A DNA stretch of 64,000 bases from Candidatus Thalassarchaeaceae archaeon. Its GTDB lineage: Archaea; Thermoplasmatota; Poseidoniia; Poseidoniales; Thalassarchaeaceae. The first letter of the stretch is position 1. Each line of letters begins with the position of its first letter. Below, piece after piece: positions 44,893 to 54,582 of the stretch. The DNA lies in contig CALSZZ010000002.1 in the NCBI GenBank assembly GCA_943841885.1, positions 278,262-342,261 on the forward strand, in the 5' to 3' direction. The notes below the pieces were generated by a model. The model did not search any database and was not told the origin of the DNA. It worked only from the letters and a program-made list of their open reading frames with translations. A program made the translations under genes and the position numbers.

Positions 44893-46967
44893 TAACCCAT
44901 TGATTCTTTGAATCTTTTTGCAGGCTCTGGAAAATAATCAAAAAATGACTTAGTAAATTTACCCGTTCTTTCAGGATTACTTACTTCTATAGTTTGTAAT
45001 GAATCTGGCATACAAATTTTATAATTTCTTTGTAAAAGTCGATTTTCTAGAAGTACTACTAATGCCCTATCTTCTCCTTTTCTTATTGGTCTTCCTATTG
45101 CCTGCATTAAATTATTTATAGCTGGTTGCGAACTTGAATATCTCCATGCTAAAGAATTCCCAAACCGTTTCTCATAATATTTTTTTAATGCATCTTGTTT
45201 TGCACTAGGTGGTGCCAATGGTAACCCAACACATATCACAGCTTGGAGGATATTATCGGGATAATCTACGCCCTCTGAGAATTTACCCCCTAATACGCCC
45301 ATCAATACCCCCCTCTCTCCATTCGATTCTAGTTCATATAGTATCTTTTTGTTAATTTCTATATCTCTTTTTGACATCGCCCTCTTCTCTTCAATTACTT
45401 TAATTCTTGGCCATGACGAGGGTAACCAATCTTCTTCTAGGGTTCTAAATTTTTCCATCATGGCATAACTTGGAAAGAATAATGCTATGTTACCTTTAGA
45501 ATTCTTAATAGTTAAAGAAATGTGTTGATTTATCTTGTTCGTATTCGTTAAACCTCTGGAGGTGAACTTAGTTGTCACATCTCTTGCTATCAAAACAGGT
45601 CGTCTGTTAGAAAGAAAATCAGATTTATATTCTCTAGAAATACTTTTTCTATCTTCAGGTATTTGTAGTACATCTGAATACATTGAAGGAGGGTATAATG
45701 TTCCAGACATTAGTATTGATCCACTAGTTTGTTCAAATAACGGTCCGCTAACTACTCCTGGATCAAGTAAAAAACTATGAACTCTGATTGGCTGTTTAGT
45801 TTGTTCTCTTCTTTCCCGGCTACTGGAGGGAATTCTATCAATAACTAATGCTAATGCAGAATTATTTTTGTACTCCAAACATATTTCTAACAAATATGCC
45901 AGTCTAGAACATGCTGTTTCGTCTTCATCTTCTCCAAGTTCTTCTGGAGTCACAACATACAATAATTTTATCATTCTGTTAAGTATTTTATATTTTTTCT
46001 CTCGACTTACATCTAGTGATTCCATTAAACTTTCATTAATATTATTTAAAAAATCACTTGTTTCTATTTTCATATCTTTCTTATCGCCTAATTCCTTTTC
46101 CTTTGCATCATACCATTTTATCATATCTTTCTTAAGTTTATTCAATTGCCTTTTTAATTTCCTAATCTCATCTATTTCTTCAGAATCAAAGGTATTTTCT
46201 ATGTCTGATTCATCAATTGCTTTCTCTTTATCTGCTAAATACTCATTAGTTTCATCATAAGCATGTCCAAATGCTTTACGTTGTAAACTTCTTTCTAGTC
46301 CATTCCTGACTCTATCGGGTAAATTATGTGCTTCATCAACTATTAGAATGGAATTTACCAGATCTACACCCATCGATGAGAGCGATGATTTCATTATATT
46401 TTCAATAAATACATGGTTATAATCACATACTATGACATCAGCATCCTTTGCAGCAATTCTTGCAGCCGCCCAAGAACAGATTTTTTCATCTCTACTCAAT
46501 TTAATTACTTCTTCAACATGCATCGGTCGTTCTAATATCATATTTGCCAGTTTCACTTTATTACTTCTTCTAGTCTTTTCTTGAATTCCAAATTCACAAT
46601 TACATTCTCCAGTTATTGGTTGAACTTCTTCACACATACTTTCTCGACCAATCATATCAGTCAATTTTATTTGTAATTGATTAGTTAATTTTTGATTAAT
46701 TTTTTTAATTGTATCTACAACTATCTTATGTTGCGACTGTCTCCCTGTTAAAAATAATATTTTTTTACGATTCTTTGATTGACTTCTAACTTTTAATGCA
46801 GCTGCAAGGGAAGCAGCAGTTTTACCAATGCCTGTAGGTGCCGAAGCAATAAGGAAACCATTTTCTTCGAGTATACTTATAGAATCAAGTAACATCTCTT
46901 TTTGAGAATCTCTAAGTTCATTATGAGCAAAGAATTCACACGCAGATGTCAGTTCTCCCTCGCCCAT
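44892..46967 (-). CDS. XPD/Rad3-family iron-sulfur DNA helicase
   Basis: This superfamily 2 helicase (691 residues from 46967) has Walker A in SAPTGIGKTAASLAAAL near residue 41 and the DEAH box in LIVDEAHNLPD. The cysteines for an iron-sulfur cluster lie between them (MCEE, ECNCEF and KICSW). Motif VI appears as AIGRPIRKGEDRA near the C-terminus. These make it XPD/DinG-like; archaeal XPD unwinds DNA 5' to 3' in repair. An insert rich in Lys/Asp near the Arch domain position (about residues 250-330) is helical. The frame extends to ATG 47030, adding 21 hydrophobic, unconvincing residues. MGEGELTSACEFF at 46967 fits family N-termini better. Confidence 0.9.
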   Translation of the reverse strand: MGEGELTSACEFFAHNELRDSQKEMLLDSISILEENGFLIASAPTGIGKTAASLAAALKVRSQSKNRKKILFLTGRQSQHKIVVDTIKKINQKLTNQLQIKLTDMIGRESMCEEVQPITGECNCEFGIQEKTRRSNKVKLANMILERPMHVEEVIKLSRDEKICSWAAARIAAKDADVIVCDYNHVFIENIMKSSLSSMGVDLVNSILIVDEAHNLPDRVRNGLERSLQRKAFGHAYDETNEYLADKEKAIDESDIENTFDSEEIDEIRKLKRQLNKLKKDMIKWYDAKEKELGDKKDMKIETSDFLNNINESLMESLDVSREKKYKILNRMIKLLYVVTPEELGEDEDETACSRLAYLLEICLEYKNNSALALVIDRIPSSSRERREQTKQPIRVHSFLLDPGVVSGPLFEQTSGSILMSGTLYPPSMYSDVLQIPEDRKSISREYKSDFLSNRRPVLIARDVTTKFTSRGLTNTNKINQHISLTIKNSKGNIALFFPSYAMMEKFRTLEEDWLPSSWPRIKVIEEKRAMSKRDIEINKKILYELESNGERGVLMGVLGGKFSEGVDYPDNILQAVICVGLPLAPPSAKQDALKKYYEKRFGNSLAWRYSSSQPAINNLMQAIGRPIRKGEDRALVVLLENRLLQRNYKICMPDSLQTIEVSNPERTGKFTKSFFDYFPEPAKRFKESMG

Positions 46968-47050
46968 AAAAAGAACTTGAAAATAGAATGACCAAGAAGA
47001 TTGGCTTTGTATTATTGAAAAATTACTCATTATGGTTTAATTTATGTTGC

Positions 47051-47067
47051 CTCGTGTATGGCACGAG
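47051..47067. other. Perfect hairpin between the small repeat protein and helicase genes
   Basis: CTCGTG and CACGAG are perfect six-base arms around a five-base loop (TATGG), in the 59-base gap upstream of the helicase. Archaeal terminators are usually T tracts, and no T run follows here, so an operator or RNA processing site is equally possible. Confidence 0.4.
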
Positions 47068-47089
47068 ACGGTGTGTGTTGAGTAGTATC

Positions 47090-47335
47090 TCATCGATTCC
47101 TTTCAGAAAATTTTGACCTACTTGATAATCCAGCAAATCCTCTTGTATTTCTATATTCTATCCCTCTTGGAAATCTTGGAGCTTCTTTAGCATTATATCC
47201 CACGGCATTCGAGAGCTTAGCTCTTTGAACTATGCCTGCAAAACCTCTTTGGAATTTATCTTTGGATTTGGGAGTGTTGACGAGGGGGTTTTTAGGCCCC
47301 CCCGCATTTTTTGTGTGCATCCCATCTTCGCCCAT
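47090..47335 (-). CDS. Small basic protein with two RGFAG repeats
   Basis: I do not recognise this 81-residue protein. It is basic and glycine-rich and contains a duplicated unit: QRGFAGIVQRAKLSN near residues 29-43 and TRGFAGLSSRSKFSE near 64-78. No membrane segment or cysteine is present. A GGTGAGA ribosome binding site overlaps the stop of the ribbon-helix-helix gene eight bases upstream, so the two are surely cotranscribed. The duplication and charge suggest binding to nucleic acid or an acidic partner. A toxin-antitoxin-like pairing is possible but has no direct support. Confidence 0.65.
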   Translation of the reverse strand: MGEDGMHTKNAGGPKNPLVNTPKSKDKFQRGFAGIVQRAKLSNAVGYNAKEAPRFPRGIEYRNTRGFAGLSSRSKFSERNR

Positions 47336-47343
47336 TCTCTCAC

Positions 47344-47727
47344 CTATTGAGCGTTCGATTCGCTATCATATCGTATTTCAATTTCTTTCATTCTGGATGA
47401 AATTAATTTATCTACAGTTGCTCCTTCGACTATTTCACGTCTAATTAATTCTCTAGCTCCTTGTTTTAGGACAGATTCTGGTGATTCTGCATGTATTTTA
47501 CAGAAGTCTTTCATCCTAACAGATAGATCTGGTCCCAAATTAACTTCTATTATGTCTCCTATTGAAGTTAGAGGACTCTTAACATATTTTTTAATTGCCT
47601 CTCTTATGACGTCAGACCTATTTCTTGTACCTTCTAATCCAACTCTTTGATCTAACTCTAGTAAGAAATCCTCGGGTATTCTCAGAGATACCATTGGGCT
47701 GTTCCCTGCCACTCGAGAGGACTTCAT
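47344..47727 (-). CDS. Ribbon-helix-helix transcriptional regulator
   Basis: The protein has a MetJ/Arc/CopG-type ribbon-helix-helix: a strand PMVSLRIPEDF, then a helix LLELDQRVGLE and a second helix RNRSDVIREAIKKYV (about residues 12-50 counted from ATG 47727). The C-terminal 75 residues could serve for oligomer formation or ligand sensing. They lack the histidine and cysteine pattern of NikR. Alternative starts are ATG 47751 and 47790; I chose 47727 because the upstream residues are poorly conserved-looking and fall in a repeat-rich leader. It is divergent from the HD phosphohydrolase gene, which it may control along with itself. Confidence 0.82.
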   Translation of the reverse strand: MKSSRVAGNSPMVSLRIPEDFLLELDQRVGLEGTRNRSDVIREAIKKYVKSPLTSIGDIIEVNLGPDLSVRMKDFCKIHAESPESVLKQGARELIRREIVEGATVDKLISSRMKEIEIRYDSESNAQ

Positions 47728-47741
47728 TGAACGACCCAAAG

Positions 47742-47773
47742 TACATTTCATGTATAAATGTAATGCAATTGCA
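47742..47773. promoter_or_regulatory. Candidate operator: inverted and repeated TACATTT boxes
   Basis: TACATTT (47742-47748) and AAATGTA (47756-47762) form a perfect inverted repeat with a seven-base spacer. They are followed at once by the palindrome TGCAATTGCA (47764-47773). A further AAATGTA copy lies at 47778-47784. The cluster lies between the ribbon-helix-helix coding region and the AT-rich promoter, where an autoregulatory site would be expected. The coordinates are read directly; the function is inferred. Confidence 0.45.
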
Positions 47774-47799
47774 ATGCAAATGTAGTACAATTTATCATA

Positions 47800-47823
47800 A
47801 ATTATAAAATATATATAATTATT
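47800..47823. promoter_or_regulatory. AT-rich divergent promoter region
   Basis: This run holds TTTATAAT on the minus strand (47801-47808), facing the ribbon-helix-helix gene, and ATATATATAATT on the plus strand, facing the HD gene. Both are good archaeal TATA candidates with room for transcript starts about 25 bases on. The HD gene also has a strong ribosome binding site, GAGAGGAG, at 47864-47871. Confidence 0.5.
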
Positions 47824-47875
47824 TTCAGTCTATTTGAAAGGTAGAACTACTTGCCAATTATGAGAGAGGAGTTTT

Positions 47876-49195
47876 ATGAAAATAATTAATGATACTATTC
47901 ATGGTCAGTTTAAACTGAATGGTGTCTGTGAAGAATTGCTCAAAACACCAGAGATGAATAAACTTAGTCATATTAAGCAATTAGGATTGGCGCATCTCGT
48001 TTTTCCTGGGGCCCACCATACTCGCTTTGAACACTCTTTAGGAGTATCTCATGTAGCAGGCATGATGGCCGATCAACTAAAATTAGATTCTCATGAGAAA
48101 TTAACTGTGGAAGTCGCAGGTATGTTACATGATGTTGGTCATGGACCGTATTCACATACTTTAGAACATATTTTGCACGAAAGAGGGGGATTAGATCATA
48201 TGTCCATAACCGAAGGAATAATTTTAGGAGATTATGATATAATTAGAGATGATGAATCCCGCATAAATAAAAATAGAGTTTTAATTCCTGACATACTCGA
48301 AAAATATGATCTAAATCCACAAGAAGTTGCGGGTTTAATTCGAGGACCTAACGCAGGTGGTACTGAAAGATCATTACTTTCATGGATTGAAGGACAAGAA
48401 GATTTTGTAGATATAGATAATACCCTTGAGCACTTAATACATGGTCCAGTTGATTGTGATCAGATAGATTATCTATTACGTGACTCTCATTTCACTGGCG
48501 TAAAGCATGGAGTAATAGACCATAGGAGATTGATATCAAGTATGGCTAGAAAAGGCGGTGACATTTCAATCAAAGAAGGAGGATTAACCTCTTTAGAAGG
48601 AATGTTGATGTCTCGTGGGTTAATGTACAGTTCAGTTTATTTTCACAGAGTCACTAGAGTCACAGAAGTCATGCTATCGAGTGCCGTTGAGAGAAGCATG
48701 GATAATCTTCCGGATTCAGTAGATATGCAAAGATTTGTTGATTCTGAGGTATGGGGCGCTTTAAACGAAGCTAACGATTTTTCTAAAGATATAATTAGCC
48801 GTTTTAAATACCGTCAATTGATGAAAGTATGTATCAGTAGAAGGCGCCAAGAATTATCTGATTATCAAGTAACAAGATTGGTCGAAATGGCTAAAGATTC
48901 TGCTAAAAGACGTATTTTTGAAGATGATATTGCCCACAGAGCAGGATTATCTCCAGGTTATGTATCCATTGATATGCCTAGCGTAAAACTACTTTTATCA
49001 GAACCTAGAATGTCTCAAGTTGATATTAAAATAATAGGTGATGATGGGAAAATACGTTGGTTAAAAGAACATACTCCTATTGCAGATGCATTGCGTAATC
49101 GTCAAGTAAGTCAATCAGCAGTTTATGTAATGACAGTCCCTAGCCATAAAGAAGTAGTTTCAAGTCTAATTGAAAGGCATTTGTTTAATATTTAA
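47876..49195 (+). CDS. HD-domain phosphohydrolase (dGTPase/SAMHD1-like)
   Basis: The 439-residue protein has the HD metal site in HTRFEHSLGVSHVAGMM (near residues 48-64) and GMLHDVGHGPYSHTLEH (near 82-98). The late aspartate is in VDCDQIDYLLRDSHF (near 188-202). This is the pattern of the COG1078 family, related to dGTP triphosphohydrolases and SAMHD1. Members hydrolyse dNTPs or other nucleotides, and the substrate here is not known. The start is supported by GAGAGGAG five bases upstream. It is divergent from the ribbon-helix-helix regulator. Confidence 0.9.
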   Translation: MKIINDTIHGQFKLNGVCEELLKTPEMNKLSHIKQLGLAHLVFPGAHHTRFEHSLGVSHVAGMMADQLKLDSHEKLTVEVAGMLHDVGHGPYSHTLEHILHERGGLDHMSITEGIILGDYDIIRDDESRINKNRVLIPDILEKYDLNPQEVAGLIRGPNAGGTERSLLSWIEGQEDFVDIDNTLEHLIHGPVDCDQIDYLLRDSHFTGVKHGVIDHRRLISSMARKGGDISIKEGGLTSLEGMLMSRGLMYSSVYFHRVTRVTEVMLSSAVERSMDNLPDSVDMQRFVDSEVWGALNEANDFSKDIISRFKYRQLMKVCISRRRQELSDYQVTRLVEMAKDSAKRRIFEDDIAHRAGLSPGYVSIDMPSVKLLLSEPRMSQVDIKIIGDDGKIRWLKEHTPIADALRNRQVSQSAVYVMTVPSHKEVVSSLIERHLFNI

Positions 49196-49231
49196 TAGAC
49201 TACGATATTGTGTCGCATAGCCATTCTTTAG

Positions 49232-50668
<1,437 letters not shown>

Positions 50669-50698
50669 TTATTGTTATTTTTATTTTCAATTATTTTT

Positions 50699-52402
50699 TT
50701 ATGTATCTAGATCTGTAGTATTTGCTTCAGACTTTGTTGCTGCTCTATTTACTAGTACATATCCTATTATTATTATCCCTGATGAAATAACAATTAATAT
50801 TGGTATGACATATGAAAAACCAGCCTCATCTTCATTTATTTTCCAATTAATCGTTTCACTCGTCATATTGCCTCCTCCGAAAGAGTCCTCTTCGACTATC
50901 TGGGTTGGAGTTAAGATTACACATTTTAACTCTTCATTACCTGCTTTACTATTTCTCCAATCAAATATTATTTCTCCAATTCCTCCTGCTTCTACCAATA
51001 CATTAGGATAACTATCTGTTTCAGCATTTTCTCCTGTGCTGTTAAGGTAACATGTTATTGCGATATGTGCAGCAGCAGTCCCTTCATTGACTACTTTTCC
51101 TATCATGGCAATTGATCCCTTAACCTCTTCAGTGCTTTCTTCCGATTCCAAACTCATCCATTTAATACTTGGAGTATTTTGATTTATTATTATTATTTTG
51201 TCATTACTTAGTTTTATTCCGGAACTACCATAATTATCAATTTCAGAATTCTCTGGATTCCAGGCCGTCCTATATTTTATTACATTAATTACTGCATCTT
51301 CTCTCCAAATATCATCTACAGCCCAGATATTATCATCAGACCAACCTATTTCGATAATTCTCTCTCTGCCTCCATCTATGTATGATATTCCATCTGCATT
51401 ACTAAAATTAGTATAAGTATCAATTCCATATAGTCCTTTAATCTGATATTCTACCCATACAGCATCAAATTGTATATACTGACCCATAATTCTCCTTTCC
51501 CATTTGTCGGTTAGGTCTCCAGAGCCTGTTGTATCTTCACTCCAATTTATTTCACTTTCAGGCATACCTCTGATGTCATGATCATCTAGGCTACCAATAA
51601 TTTTTGTACTGGTTAACGTTATTGATGCATTATCATCATTAAGTAAAATTGGTCCTGAACGAATTAAATCATTTGCTACTAATTCAATATTTCCAGTTGC
51701 AATAATATTAGCACCTATTATTGTAGAGTTATATGATTTTAAGTCCCCTGAAATATCAATTGTATAATCACGGAATCCAGAAATCATCATATTCGTATAT
51801 TCTAAATCACTGGCAAGATATTTGTCAGTGACTCCGTTGTAGACAACTGAAACTGTACTTAAAGATATAGGAGTTGACCCATAACCACATAATCCTATAA
51901 TGAGTTTTTCTGCGGAAGAATTATATGACTGAATATTGTAAGAAAATTCTGTATTATTCATCGTTAAAACTTCATCTAGTATGTATGCAGTCGCTCCATT
52001 GAAATTAGAATTAGTAGATGATTCTAATCTAATTTCAAAATCATCGCCGTAAGATGTTATATCAAGTCTAATCGTTGATCTATTGAAATCATCACAATAA
52101 CCATACCCCTTCAAATCAGAAGGTATATTTTCTGATGTAAATATTGTTTGTTCAAGTACTAATAATCCGCCTTTATCTATTTTTAAAGATGATTCCGGAG
52201 AGAAAACAATTTCAGAATCAATTATTGTCAATTTCCCACCATTCAGTATCTTTACAACACCATCTATATTTTCTCCATCTGTCCAAGTAACATCAGATTC
52301 TATCAACATTTCATCTGTATTTTGGGCTGAACTATTGCCAATTATTCCCAAATTTGCTATGAAAAATAATAAACTTAAAATTACTATGTGTCTTTTCTCC
52401 AT
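50699..52402 (-). CDS. Secreted, C-terminally anchored beta-helix-like protein
   Basis: The protein (567 residues from ATG 52402) has a clear signal peptide (MEKRHIVILSLLFFIANLG then NSSAQ). The beta-rich ectodomain begins with short repeating strands such as GVVKILNGGKLTIIDSEIVF and GGLLVLEQTIF, like the start of a right-handed beta-helix. A late CARDB-like part precedes a membrane helix near residue 525-545. GAGGT lies a few bases upstream of 52402; the frame reaches back to 52483 through residues without family character. No enzyme motif is visible. It is likely another glycosylated surface protein. Confidence 0.8.
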   Translation of the reverse strand: MEKRHIVILSLLFFIANLGIIGNSSAQNTDEMLIESDVTWTDGENIDGVVKILNGGKLTIIDSEIVFSPESSLKIDKGGLLVLEQTIFTSENIPSDLKGYGYCDDFNRSTIRLDITSYGDDFEIRLESSTNSNFNGATAYILDEVLTMNNTEFSYNIQSYNSSAEKLIIGLCGYGSTPISLSTVSVVYNGVTDKYLASDLEYTNMMISGFRDYTIDISGDLKSYNSTIIGANIIATGNIELVANDLIRSGPILLNDDNASITLTSTKIIGSLDDHDIRGMPESEINWSEDTTGSGDLTDKWERRIMGQYIQFDAVWVEYQIKGLYGIDTYTNFSNADGISYIDGGRERIIEIGWSDDNIWAVDDIWREDAVINVIKYRTAWNPENSEIDNYGSSGIKLSNDKIIIINQNTPSIKWMSLESEESTEEVKGSIAMIGKVVNEGTAAAHIAITCYLNSTGENAETDSYPNVLVEAGGIGEIIFDWRNSKAGNEELKCVILTPTQIVEEDSFGGGNMTSETINWKINEDEAGFSYVIPILIVISSGIIIIGYVLVNRAATKSEANTTDLDT

Positions 52403-52452
52403 CAAACCTCGCACACTTGTATACTCCATGAATAGTTCGGTTGTTTTAGTAA

Positions 52453-52460
52453 CTTTATAC
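52453..52460. promoter_or_regulatory. Shared TATA element between the surface protein and carS
   Basis: CTTTATAC reads as TTTATAC on the plus strand, 36 bases before ATG 52496, and as TATAAAG on the minus strand, about 50 bases before ATG 52402. One element may therefore serve both directions, or only the better minus-strand match may be used. Confidence 0.4.
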
Positions 52461-52495
52461 GATAGACTCTTTCGTTGCCTCATGCTGGCAATGTT

Positions 52496-53149
52496 ATGGA
52501 TGCAGTCGAGTTTTTCATCAACGTTCTCACAGTTTTGATTCTATACGGTCCTGCTTATCTCGCTAATACAGGCGCAATGCTGTTTGGTAAATGGATTCCT
52601 GATGCAACAGGAATTCGTAAAATAATCATCGATAAAGGACGAAATTGGCATGATGGCCATAGGATTTTGGGTGATGGTAAGTCCTGGAATGGTCTTTTAG
52701 GAGGTTCTTTTACTAGTGCTTTATTGATGCTAATTTCACATACAATATGGGAAGGAAGGACCTTTGAAAAATCAAAACCATTTGTAGATCCATTAGAAAT
52801 GGCCAATAACACTGATTGGTTTTGGTTAGTTAATGACTCATATACAGCACTATTTTTAGGTTTTTTATTAGGCCTAGCTTGCTTAATAGGTGATTCAGCA
52901 GGGTCATTTTTCAAGAGAAGAAGGGGATTAAAAAGGGAAGGAAATATAAGTTCTAAAGCCCCAATACTTGATACTATTCCTTTTGCCATCTCAATTTTCT
53001 TATTCAGCTTTATACTATTTCCTAGTCAAACATTTACAAAAGAAGAATTAATTTTACCAATAATAACACTATTGCTTTTAACTCCTGTCATTCATCGTTT
53101 AACAAATATTTTAGGTTACAGATTGGGCTTAAAAGATGTACCTTATTGA
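52496..53149 (+). CDS. carS: CDP-archaeol synthase
   Basis: CarS activates the archaeal diether lipid precursor with CTP, giving CDP-archaeol for polar head-group attachment. The 217-residue membrane protein has about five membrane segments and family motifs RILGDGKSWNGLLGG near residue 50 and GDSAGSFFKRRRGLKREG near 131-148, followed by PILDTIPF. These mark it as the archaeal CTP:lipid cytidylyltransferase. The start is ATG 52496 rather than TTG 52475, since it suits the likely TATA element at 52453-52460. purD follows on the same strand. Confidence 0.92.
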   Translation: MDAVEFFINVLTVLILYGPAYLANTGAMLFGKWIPDATGIRKIIIDKGRNWHDGHRILGDGKSWNGLLGGSFTSALLMLISHTIWEGRTFEKSKPFVDPLEMANNTDWFWLVNDSYTALFLGFLLGLACLIGDSAGSFFKRRRGLKREGNISSKAPILDTIPFAISIFLFSFILFPSQTFTKEELILPIITLLLLTPVIHRLTNILGYRLGLKDVPY

Positions 53150-53203
53150 TAATAACATATACGTTCTTATTGGTCATTAACTTCGGATTGAGTGGGAAGT
53201 TAC

Positions 53204-54469
53204 ATGGATATACTAATCATAGGTAGCGGAGGGAGAGAACATGCTTTCGCGATTGGATTCAATGAATCTGAATCTGTCAATAATATACACGTTGCCCCTG
53301 GTAATGTTGGTACCTCAAAAATAGCAATAAATCATGATATTGATATCTCAAAACCAGAATTAATTCTTGAATTGGCATCTAAATTAGGTGTCGATCTTGT
53401 AGTTATTGGCCCTGAAGTGCCACTTGTAGATGGTGTAGCAGATCATTTAATGAAATCTGAAATTCCTTGCTTTGGACCAATTTCAAAATGGGCAAATTTA
53501 GAGGGTTCAAAGAAATATGCAAAAAAAATAATGAAAAAATTGAATATACCTACAGCAAATTTTGTGGAGTTATCTAAAATCTCTGCAAGTCATAATATTT
53601 TGAATATTTTTAATCCTCCATGGGTAATCAAAAGAGATGTATTAGCCGGAGGTAAAGGAGTTACTGTTACAGATTCTAAGGAAACAGCAATATCTTCAAT
53701 AAATTATGCCATAGAGTCTGATGGGCGTGTATTAGTGGAAGAGTTCATGGAAGGAGAAGAAGCCTCTATCTTAGTTATAATGGATGAATCTGATTATGTA
53801 TGCTTGCCCCCCAGTCAAGACCATAAACGTTTGAAAGACGAAGATAAAGGGCCAAACACTGGAGGGATGGGGGCCTATGCTCCCGCACCAGTTGTAACTC
53901 CCTCGATAATGAAGAGAGTAGAAGAACAAATAATACAGCCTATACATGTATATTTAAAAAATCAAGAATTTCCTTACAGGGGTTGCTTGTATATTGGAAT
54001 AATGATAGATAAGGACGGAGCACCAAAGGTGGTAGAGTTTAATGTAAGATTTGGTGATCCTGAGACCCAAGTTACAGTACCTTTAATTTCATCAGATATA
54101 GGTGAATTATTTTATTCTGCTGCAACAGGTAATCTTTCTAATTCCAATATAGCCTTCCATAATTATAGTTCTGCAACTGTCGTATTAGCCTCAAATAATT
54201 ATCCACTTAAGCCCATCACCGGAGATATAATCTCAGGTAACGATGTTATCATTGAAGAAGGAGAGATAAGGGCTTTTATTCATTATGCAGGTGCCTCATT
54301 AAATAATCACGGAGAGTATATCTCATCAGGGGGAAGAGTACTCTCAGCAACAGGCATTGCCCCTACTCTAAAAGAAGCAGTTGAAGCTGCATATCAAATT
54401 GTAAATAATATTCAATTAAAAGACTCTCATTATCGTTCAGACATAGGTTTTAGAGCATTGCAGAGATGA
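53204..54469 (+). CDS. purD: Phosphoribosylamine-glycine ligase
   Basis: PurD joins glycine to phosphoribosylamine, the second step of purine synthesis. The ATP-grasp protein (421 residues from ATG 53204) opens with ILIIGSGGREHAFAIG and has VVIGPEVPLVDGVAD near residue 65, KRDVLAGGKGVTV near 140, the conserved SQDHKRLKDEDKGPNTGGMG near 204-223, and the metal-binding VEFNVRFGDPETQ near 280. All are typical of PurD. GTG 53192 would add four residues; ATG is preferred. It lies 113 bases upstream of the aglB-like gene on the same strand. Confidence 0.96.
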   Translation: MDILIIGSGGREHAFAIGFNESESVNNIHVAPGNVGTSKIAINHDIDISKPELILELASKLGVDLVVIGPEVPLVDGVADHLMKSEIPCFGPISKWANLEGSKKYAKKIMKKLNIPTANFVELSKISASHNILNIFNPPWVIKRDVLAGGKGVTVTDSKETAISSINYAIESDGRVLVEEFMEGEEASILVIMDESDYVCLPPSQDHKRLKDEDKGPNTGGMGAYAPAPVVTPSIMKRVEEQIIQPIHVYLKNQEFPYRGCLYIGIMIDKDGAPKVVEFNVRFGDPETQVTVPLISSDIGELFYSAATGNLSNSNIAFHNYSSATVVLASNNYPLKPITGDIISGNDVIIEEGEIRAFIHYAGASLNNHGEYISSGGRVLSATGIAPTLKEAVEAAYQIVNNIQLKDSHYRSDIGFRALQR

Positions 54470-54518
54470 ATACTAAACCTCTTCTCAGCATCAATAAGGG
54501 TGTTACTCCCACGAACGG

Positions 54519-54577
54519 TTAAAACAACCCGTCATTTCCCCGCGATGTTGGGCCTTGAGGCTGCAACACACGGTGAT
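54519..54577 (+). promoter_or_regulatory. Candidate TATA element and ribosome binding site of the aglB-like gene
   Basis: TTAAAA (54519-54524) could act as a TATA element with a start near 54546. GGTGAT (54572-54577) lies five bases before the ATG at 54583 and fixes that start. The ribosome binding site is convincing; the TATA match is weak. Confidence 0.45.
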
Positions 54578-54582
54578 ATAAT

